From assembly GCA_002316215.1 (NCBI GenBank), contig DCDB01000163.1, forward strand, positions 1-11,236: a stretch of DNA of 11,236 nucleotides. Reading direction: 5' to 3'. The notes beneath the pieces are model-generated. The model made no database searches and was not told the origin of the DNA. It saw only the letters and a program-made list of their open reading frames with translations. Every line of letters begins with the position of its first letter. Position 1 is the first letter of the stretch. This stretch comes from Lachnospiraceae bacterium UBA1066. Lineage in GTDB: Bacteria > Bacillota > Clostridia > Lachnospirales > Lachnospiraceae. This document shows positions 6,151-11,236 of the stretch, piece by piece. A program made the position numbers and the translations under genes.

Positions 6151-8625
6151 TCAATCGGGATCCGTATAAGTATAAGTCCCTGCGCTGATAAAGAACGGCT
6201 CTCTCCCCGGGAGCTTTACTTCGGCCCGGATTTCTCCGTCCACACGGATATGGTACGTTACATTTTCATCCGCTGTTTTCCAGGATGACTCCACGCGGCC
6301 CGAAGCAGTATTAAAAACAGCTTCCAAAGATCCGAGACGTCTGTCCGGGTGCGGCTCAATCACGATACTTTTAAATCCGGGTTCCGTTTCACGAACCCCT
6401 GAAAGATAAGCATATACCCAGTGAAGGACGCTGCCCATCGTATAATGGTTCAGGCTGTTCATCCCCTCCGGATTCATGCTGCCGTCCGGCAGTACGGAAT
6501 TCCAGCGTTCCCAGATGGTTGTGGCTCCGAGATTCACACTGTAAAGCCATCCCGGATAGTCTTCTTTCAGGAAAAGCCCGACGGCAGTATCGTGATGGCC
6601 GGTCACAGTCAGCGCGGGCAGGAGCAGCGGCGTTCCGACAAAGCCGGTATCCAGATGACCCCTCTTTTCCTTAACAAGCCGGTTCAGGGCATTCCCTTCT
6701 TCTTTCGGGTCTTCCGTCAGTCCGAAGCAGATGGCCAGGGCATGCGCGGTCTGCGTTTCAATGGTGCAGATACCGTTTTGAAAATATTTTTCACGGAGTG
6801 CAGTCAAAATCTCCCTGGCGAGTTTCTTCATTTCCCCGGCTTCCGGATAACCCAGCGTCTCTGCCGCCATGGCGGTTACCGAAACGCATTTATAGTAATA
6901 AGCGCTTGCGATATAAAGGGGATCTGTCGCTCCGAAAGGCGCCGGGTCATCACGGTCAAGTGCCAGCCAGTCTGCAAAATGAAAACCGCTTTTTATAAGA
7001 TGCGGACCTCCTTCAGCTTCCTCTTTCTTTTTTTCAAAGTCAACCCAGGCCTTCATGCCGGGATAGGTTTCGCGCAGCAGCTCCCTGTCCCCGTATTTCC
7101 TGTAAAGGTTCCACGGAATAATGCACCCGGCGTCCGCCCACGGGGAAGATCCGGCTTCTCCGATCATTGGCTTTTTAATCCTGGGAACGACATTCGGTAC
7201 AGCTCCTCCGAGAATACTCTGCTCGGCTCTCATATCCCACAGGTACTTACGGTAAAAGGCCTTCATATAAAAGGTTTCCATCGCCGTCTCTGAAATCGCC
7301 TGGGCGTCTCCCGTCCATCCGAGCCTCTCGTCCCTCTGCGGGCAGTCCGTCGGTATATCCAGAAAATTATCCGACATTCCGTAAACGGCATTTTTTATCA
7401 GTCGGTTAACCCCGGGATTCCCTGTGGTTACGTCTGCATTTTTCGTAAAATTACTGCGGATATGCCATGCAGTGATATTCCGGATCCAGGACTCATCTTC
7501 GATCTCAAGAAGCATATACCGGAAACCGTAAAACGTAAAATGCGGCCGCACCATGCGCACCCGTCCGTCGCTGATATACCGGTATTCCGATTTTGCCGTC
7601 CGGTAATTATCATGGTAAAACTCTCCATTCTGAAGAATCTCCCCGGCTGTCAGGGTCACGCAGGCGCCTTTCGGCAAATGGCTTTCAAAAACCGCAAATC
7701 CTGTCAGGTTCTGCCCGAAATCGAGAACCACGGATCCCTTCTTTGTATGAAGGATCTCCCTGACCGGAAACTTTTCAATGACGGCAACCGGCAGATTCAG
7801 ACGGTCTTCAAGAGGCCCGCAGCCTTCCGGCAATCCGGCCATAACCTCACCGACCGCCTCCGGGCGGATTCCCGCGTCATAAACCTCCCCGTCGTAAATA
7901 TTTGAAAATGTAACCGGTGAAGTGTATTCCGTAAATCCGCGATCCGATTTTACCAGAAGCTCCCCGTCCCCCCAAAGTTCAAGCTTCGTCCACAGCCGGC
8001 TGCCGTAGAGATTTGTGTAACCGCCTTCAAAACCAAGCCTTCCTTTAAACCAGCCTTCGCCGAGCATGACTTCGAGCTCATTTACGCCCTCATGCAGGAG
8101 CTCTGAAGGGACCCGGAAAGTATCCGCCATAATATGGAAATCATAAGAATGATAGCCCGGCGTCAGATATTCTTCGTCGATTTTCGTTCCGTTAATCCGG
8201 CACTCGTAAAGGCCCAGGCCGGTAATATAAAGCCTTGTCTTCGCGGGAACCTCCTTAAGATGAAAAGTTTTCCGCACAAGCGCACTGCTTCGGTTATTCT
8301 TCGGGGAAATCCATTCCCCCTCCCAGTTTTCCTCCCTTTTTCCGGTCTCAAAAAAGGTTTCGGCCGTAACTGTTCCGGTTTCATCTTCCGCCGTAATTTT
8401 TACCCTGTAGCAGGTTCGCGGGGAGAGCTGCATGGGAATCAAGGTTCCCAGAGGATCTGCATTTTCCGATACCGATACTGTTGATCCGTTTTCCGCCGTA
8501 ACCGTGATGCCTGTCCCCGGATTCCCGGAAATCTTCCCGCTGATATTCCATGAAATAACCGGCTGCTGCATCTGAAACCCTATAGGTTCATTTACGCCGT
8601 TTACCCTGATATTTTCGATTTTCAT
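6151..8625 (-). CDS. Glycoside hydrolase family 78 alpha-L-rhamnosidase
   Basis: An 824-residue inverting enzyme that removes terminal alpha-L-rhamnose. N-terminal Fn3-like domain (about 1-95: VNEPIGF, VISWNIS), two jelly-roll domains (about 100-390: TGLGLYECRINGTKI, LDFGQNLTG), an (alpha/alpha)6 barrel (about 395-740) and a short beta-sandwich end. The GH78 hallmark DCPQRDERLGWTGDAQ lies at 427-442 with likely general acid E433; TIWERW holds the likely general base E706, and MNSLNHYTMGSV follows. Length is at the lower end of the family. Start chosen at 8625: GGAGG (8630-8634) sits 4 nt before this ATG, while an in-frame ATG at 8670 (15 residues longer) lacks a ribosome binding site. No signal peptide, so cytoplasmic. 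First gene of the series; a terminator separates it from the toxin-antitoxin pair upstream. Substrate could be a flavonoid or saponin glycoside or a pectin fragment. Confidence 0.95.
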   Translation of the reverse strand: MKIENIRVNGVNEPIGFQMQQPVISWNISGKISGNPGTGITVTAENGSTVSVSENADPLGTLIPMQLSPRTCYRVKITAEDETGTVTAETFFETGKREENWEGEWISPKNNRSSALVRKTFHLKEVPAKTRLYITGLGLYECRINGTKIDEEYLTPGYHSYDFHIMADTFRVPSELLHEGVNELEVMLGEGWFKGRLGFEGGYTNLYGSRLWTKLELWGDGELLVKSDRGFTEYTSPVTFSNIYDGEVYDAGIRPEAVGEVMAGLPEGCGPLEDRLNLPVAVIEKFPVREILHTKKGSVVLDFGQNLTGFAVFESHLPKGACVTLTAGEILQNGEFYHDNYRTAKSEYRYISDGRVRMVRPHFTFYGFRYMLLEIEDESWIRNITAWHIRSNFTKNADVTTGNPGVNRLIKNAVYGMSDNFLDIPTDCPQRDERLGWTGDAQAISETAMETFYMKAFYRKYLWDMRAEQSILGGAVPNVVPRIKKPMIGEAGSSPWADAGCIIPWNLYRKYGDRELLRETYPGMKAWVDFEKKKEEAEGGPHLIKSGFHFADWLALDRDDPAPFGATDPLYIASAYYYKCVSVTAMAAETLGYPEAGEMKKLAREILTALREKYFQNGICTIETQTAHALAICFGLTEDPKEEGNALNRLVKEKRGHLDTGFVGTPLLLPALTVTGHHDTAVGLFLKEDYPGWLYSVNLGATTIWERWNSVLPDGSMNPEGMNSLNHYTMGSVLHWVYAYLSGVRETEPGFKSIVIEPHPDRRLGSLEAVFNTASGRVESSWKTADENVTYHIRVDGEIRAEVKLPGREPFFISAGTYTYTDPD

Positions 8626-8709
8626 TTTTCCTCCGGCCGATGCTGCCCTTCTGTTCCTATTCTGATGCATATCTGATACTCTTCTTCTATCCTTCTGATG
8701 TCATTCTGC

Positions 8710-8720
8710 CGTAATTTACG
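8710..8720. promoter_or_regulatory. Short palindrome in the GH78 leader
   Basis: CGTAA-T-TTACG is a perfect 5-bp inverted repeat around one base, about 85 nt upstream of the chosen GH78 start and downstream of the candidate promoter. It could be a repressor site or chance. Confidence 0.2.
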
Positions 8721-8809
8721 ATAAATAAACACCTCTTTTTTTAATAAAAATCCGACCTCTCCTTTGCACCTTTTAACTGCTCCGCCTGCTAAAAAAACAC
8801 AGATACATA

Positions 8810-8838
8810 ATTATTCACGTTTTCTCTTAATTGCCCAA
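8810..8838 (-). promoter_or_regulatory. Candidate promoter of the GH78 gene
   Basis: On the minus strand TTGGGC (8833-8838) and AATAAT (8810-8815; 5 of 6 to TATAAT) are 17 nt apart, between the toxin-antitoxin terminator and GH78. The -35 matches only 3 of 6, as expected for an activator-dependent promoter, so this is tentative. The leader would be about 175-180 nt. Apart from this, the short palindrome and the terminator, I see no feature in 8626-8956. Confidence 0.3.
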
Positions 8839-8883
8839 CTGCCCGGGACTATAAGCGGCAGAAGTTTTGCCGGAAAAACAATC

Positions 8884-8920
8884 AAAAAAATTGCCGTGCA
8901 GATCGTCTGATCCGCACGGC
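8884..8920 (-). terminator. Intrinsic terminator after the toxin-antitoxin operon
   Basis: On the minus strand GCCGTGCGGATC, loop AGAC, GATCTGCACGGC (8893-8920) forms a 12-bp stem with one mismatch, followed by AA and seven T (8884-8890). It begins 36 nt after the toxin stop. This is the classic form of a Rho-independent terminator and separates the toxin-antitoxin and ABC genes from the glycoside locus. Confidence 0.88.
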
Positions 8921-8956
8921 TGAAAAAAACAAAACAATGTTCATTTTTTTCGGTTC

Positions 8957-9220
8957 TCACGTATTTTCATAATGAGAACGGCATTGCGCTATTAGAATCC
9001 GACCTTCCGATATTTTATAGATCAGTCTGTTTGCCTCATCAATCCGTCTGCTCCAATAACCCTGAAATTCATATTTCAGAGGCTCCGGCTTTCCAATACC
9101 CTGATTTCCGTTACGTTCAATATCTTTAATAAGGGCATTAATTCTTCTGAGTGTCTTTTTGTCCTGTGACTGCCAAAAGAGATAATCGTCCCACGCTTCG
9201 TCGTCCCAGACCTTATTCAT
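8957..9220 (-). CDS. yoeB: YoeB/Txe-family mRNA-interferase toxin
   Basis: An 87-residue toxin of the RelE superfamily, YoeB/Txe branch; such proteins cut mRNA at the ribosomal A site when the antitoxin is degraded. Family hallmarks include WDDYLFWQ, KPEPLK, GYWSRRIDEANRLIY and the C-terminal AQCRSHY. The catalytic residues fall at the same numbers as in E. coli YoeB: E46, R65, H83, Y84, so it looks intact and active. Its ATG overlaps the antitoxin stop by 4 nt (ATGA), indicating translational coupling, with SD AGAGGA upstream. Length matches the family (about 84-90). The pair sits between an ABC exporter and the glycoside locus, with no sign of a surrounding mobile element. Confidence 0.95.
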   Translation of the reverse strand: MNKVWDDEAWDDYLFWQSQDKKTLRRINALIKDIERNGNQGIGKPEPLKYEFQGYWSRRIDEANRLIYKISEGRILIAQCRSHYENT

Positions 9221-9477
9221 GCATTATCCTCTATAATCGAATGTATTTTTCCCTTACCGGACTCGAGATTGTCGATGCTCTTTTGAAGATGACGCATATT
9301 TGTTTCGGAAAAAAAAGGATCCGCTGTGATCTCAAATGGAATTCGTCTCTCTCTGGTGACTTTTTTTGCAAATATAATAAATGCTGTAGTCATATTCATC
9401 CCAAGATCTGAGCATGTTTCTTCCATCTGCTTTTTTAATTTATCATCCATTCTGATACTTACCGTCGACTGTGCCAT
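9217..9477 (-). CDS. RelB/DinJ-family antitoxin (ribbon-helix-helix)
   Basis: An 86-residue antitoxin. The N-terminal STVSIRMDDKLKKQME and the following helix (CSDLGMNMTTAFIIFAKKV) form the ribbon-helix-helix DNA-binding domain of RelB/DinJ proteins; RERRIPFEI and the polar C-terminus are the usual toxin-wrapping tail. It should neutralise the YoeB-type toxin and repress their shared promoter. ATG at 9477 is preferred over in-frame GTG at 9486, because AAAGGCGGTG at 9484-9493 is the ribosome binding site and contains that GTG. E. coli YoeB is paired with YefM, of a different fold; the RelB/DinJ partner here is a mixed-family pairing. Translation is coupled to the toxin by a 4-nt overlap. The candidate operator and promoter lie directly upstream. 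Confidence 0.92.
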   Translation of the reverse strand: MAQSTVSIRMDDKLKKQMEETCSDLGMNMTTAFIIFAKKVTRERRIPFEITADPFFSETNMRHLQKSIDNLESGKGKIHSIIEDNA

Positions 9478-9491
9478 ATCATTCACCGCCT

Positions 9492-9518
9492 TTCAAAATA
9501 ATAGTATCCCATTTTGAA
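9492..9518. promoter_or_regulatory. Candidate toxin-antitoxin operator
   Basis: TTCAAAAT (9492-9499) and ATTTTGAA (9511-9518) form a perfect 8-bp inverted repeat with an 11-bp spacer that contains the -10 box. Its place over the promoter is what is expected of a site bound by RelB/DinJ antitoxin dimers for autorepression. The binding itself is inferred. Confidence 0.65.
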
Positions 9519-9529
9519 TACATTGTCAA
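9501..9529 (-). promoter_or_regulatory. Sigma-A-type promoter of the toxin-antitoxin operon
   Basis: On the minus strand a perfect -35 TTGACA (9524-9529) is followed after 17 nt by TACTAT (9501-9506; 4 of 6). It is the best promoter match in the window, about 30 nt from the antitoxin start and only about 15 bp past the stop of the ABC gene, so the operon has its own promoter even if transcription reads through from the ABC gene. Confidence 0.8.
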
Positions 9530-9544
9530 TACGGTGTATGCGTG

Positions 9545-11236
9545 TTAAGAGGCTTGTTCGAACTGGCTGTTGTAGAGAGAAGCGTAGAAGCCATTCTTCT
9601 TCAGAAGTTCTTCATGGTTTCCGCTCTCGATAATATCGCCGTCTTTCATTACCAGGATAAGATCCGCATTTTTGATCGTAGACAGACGGTGCGCAATAAC
9701 GAAGCTCGTGCGCCCCTGCATCAGGCCGTCCGCTGCCTTCTGCACCTTCTGCTCTGTCCGGGTATCCACCGAACTGGTTGCCTCGTCCAGAATAAGGAGC
9801 GGTGCATCTTTAAGCATGGCCCTGGCAATCGTAATCAGCTGTTTCTGCCCGGCGGACAGACTGGTCTGATCGGAAATTACCGTATCATATCCTTTCGGGA
9901 GCTTGCGGATAAAGTCCGTCAGGCCGGTCGCTTCACAGACCTCATCGAGTCTTCGATCCGTCACATCCTTCTTATTGTAAACCAGATTTTCACGGATCGT
10001 CCCCTCAAAAATCCAGGTATCCTGAAGTACCATGGCGAACTGATCCCGCAGATTCTCCTTTTTTATTTCTTTCGTCACGTTTCCGTCGATCCGTATTTCG
10101 CCTCCGTTTATCTCGTAGAAGCGCATGAGGAGGTTCACCATCGTGGTTTTCCCTGCGCCGGTCGGCCCGACAATTGCGATTTTCTGTCCCGCCTTCGCCC
10201 TGGCCGAAAAATCACGGATAATGATTTTCTCAGGAGTATACCCGAACTTCACATCCTTAAATTCAATATTTCCTGAGACATCCGCAATCTTTTTCGTCTT
10301 TCCGCTCTCGTCTTCCATCTCTTTTTCATCCAAAAATTCAAAAACGCGCTCGCATGCAGCCGCCATGCTCTGAATGCTCGTTGCCGCCTGCGAAAGATTC
10401 TGCAGGGGCTGCGTAAAAAGCCGTATATAGAGCATAAAGGCCACGATCGTTCCGAAGGTAATGCTCCCGCGGACCGCAAGCACCGCTCCCGTGATGCAGA
10501 CCACGACATAGGCGAGATTTCCGATAAAAATCATGAGAGGCATCATGATACCGGACATAAACTGGCTTTTCCAGGCGCATTCGTAAAGACTGTCGTTCAT
10601 TTTATGGAAGTCACGCTTTGCCGCCTTTTCGCCGTTGTAAACCTTCACGACATTGTGCCCGCTGTAGATTTCCTCAATCTGGCCGTCGATCTTTCCGAGC
10701 TCCGTCTGCTGCGAAGAAAAATAGCCCTGCGACCTTGAAATAATGACTGTCATCAGAACCATTCCGACAGCTGCAGCCGCCATCCCGAGAAGCGCCATGA
10801 GCCAGTTTGTAAGAAGCATCATAAGAACGGATCCGAGAAGAAGCGAAATTGACGATACGAAGGTCGAAAAGCTCTGGTTCATGGACTGACTGAAGGTATC
10901 CACGTCATTGGACACACGGCTCAGCGTATCCCCGACGGCATGCGAATCAAAATAGCTGAGCGGGATCCGGTTGATTTTTTTCGAAATATCGCTTCTCATA
11001 TTCCTTGCGATTCTCTGCGTTACTGTCGCCATGATAAATCCCTGACAGTAATTGAGGATAAAGCCTGCTGTATAGAAAATGCAGAGCATGAGGGCGATCT
11101 TTCCGATGGCGGTGAGGTCGATGGACGTCTTCATGCCGTCCGTGATCAGGTTCGTGACCTCGCTTAACCTGGACGGACCGATCAGGTTCAATACAGCTCC
11201 GGCTATGGAAAGAACGGCCGCCGCAAATATGATCCA
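9545..11236 (-). CDS. ABC exporter, fused membrane and ATPase domains (5' end outside window)
   Basis: A half-transporter of the multidrug/lipid exporter type; 563 residues are visible and the frame stays open to the right edge, so the start and most of the first membrane helix are missing. The membrane domain (about 1-300) has NMRSDISKKINRIPLSYFD and GDTLSRVSNDVDTFSQ, typical coupling regions. The ATPase domain (about 320-555) is complete: Walker A GPTGAGKTT (357-365), Q-loop VLQDTWIF, signature LSAGQ (460-464), Walker B LLILDEATSSVD with E485, and H-loop AHRLS (H516). All catalytic residues are intact. It would pump a substrate out of the cell using ATP; the substrate is not predictable. 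Such proteins are often encoded in heterodimeric pairs, so a partner may lie upstream beyond the window. No terminator separates it from the toxin-antitoxin promoter. An apparent TTG start at 11191 is internal. Confidence 0.94.
   Translation of the reverse strand, partial: WIIFAAAVLSIAGAVLNLIGPSRLSEVTNLITDGMKTSIDLTAIGKIALMLCIFYTAGFILNYCQGFIMATVTQRIARNMRSDISKKINRIPLSYFDSHAVGDTLSRVSNDVDTFSQSMNQSFSTFVSSISLLLGSVLMMLLTNWLMALLGMAAAAVGMVLMTVIISRSQGYFSSQQTELGKIDGQIEEIYSGHNVVKVYNGEKAAKRDFHKMNDSLYECAWKSQFMSGIMMPLMIFIGNLAYVVVCITGAVLAVRGSITFGTIVAFMLYIRLFTQPLQNLSQAATSIQSMAAACERVFEFLDEKEMEDESGKTKKIADVSGNIEFKDVKFGYTPEKIIIRDFSARAKAGQKIAIVGPTGAGKTTMVNLLMRFYEINGGEIRIDGNVTKEIKKENLRDQFAMVLQDTWIFEGTIRENLVYNKKDVTDRRLDEVCEATGLTDFIRKLPKGYDTVISDQTSLSAGQKQLITIARAMLKDAPLLILDEATSSVDTRTEQKVQKAADGLMQGRTSFVIAHRLSTIKNADLILVMKDGDIIESGNHEELLKKNGFYASLYNSQFEQAS

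Noticed and set aside
5879..6169. Plus-strand hydrophobic reading frame of about 96 residues over the 11-bp array
   Set aside because: Its Leu/Tyr/Ser-rich composition is a direct by-product of repeating GCTTTATC in three frames; there is no ribosome binding site and it runs into the antisense of the GH78 end.
6421..7293. Plus-strand frame of 290 residues antisense to GH78
   Set aside because: It lies wholly inside a GH78 gene with intact catalytic motifs on the other strand; no domain is recognisable and no ribosome binding site precedes it.
8626..8670. Upstream ATG extending the rhamnosidase by 15 residues
   Set aside because: No ribosome binding site precedes 8670, and the extension covers the strong GGAGG that serves the ATG at 8625.
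8856..8872. CGGCA/TGCCG hairpin near the toxin-antitoxin terminator
   Set aside because: The 5-bp stem has no T-run on either strand; the stronger terminator at 8884-8920 explains termination here.
9478..9486. GTG start adding three residues to the antitoxin
   Set aside because: The GTG is part of the AAAGGCGGTG ribosome binding site of the ATG at 9477.

Overview
The window looks like chromosomal DNA from a Gram-positive, low-to-mid GC Clostridia-type bacterium, plausibly a gut Lachnospiraceae. This is inferred from strong AGGAGG-type ribosome binding sites, the protein families present and the gene style; no rRNA or marker gene settles it.

Layout. (a) 1-178 is the 5' flank of an AraC-family regulator, containing an 18-bp palindrome. 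(b) 179-1321 (+) is the regulator, with an N-terminal cupin-type sensor and a C-terminal double helix-turn-helix. (c) 1372-2787 (-) is a GPH-family (MelB-like) sugar:cation symporter, convergent with the regulator. (d) 3359-5833 (-) is a GH2 beta-galactosidase-like enzyme. (e) 6151-8625 (-) is a GH78 alpha-L-rhamnosidase. (f) 8957-9477 (-) is a RelB/DinJ-YoeB-type toxin-antitoxin pair with its own promoter, candidate operator and terminator. (g) 9545 to the right edge (-) is an ABC exporter (membrane domain plus ATPase) whose 5' end lies outside the window.

Genes c-e form a compact Gram-positive glycoside-utilisation locus: transcription runs GH78, then GH2, then transporter. No signal peptide is visible on either hydrolase. 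The simplest reading is that a rhamnose- and galactose-containing oligosaccharide or plant glycoside enters through the symporter and is trimmed in the cytoplasm, under control of the AraC-type regulator.

The least ordinary part is the non-coding DNA of this locus. The GH78-GH2 gap (317 bp) is mostly a degenerate array of about 19 units of 11 bp, close to one helical turn each, partly organised as 22-bp pairs. The GH2-transporter gap (571 bp) carries about four units of a 38-bp tandem repeat and a long imperfect inverted repeat. Both arrays sit in the 5' leaders of catabolic genes. I see no phage, IS, CRISPR or RNA genes. The coding content is ordinary; I do not see a clearly new multi-gene system.
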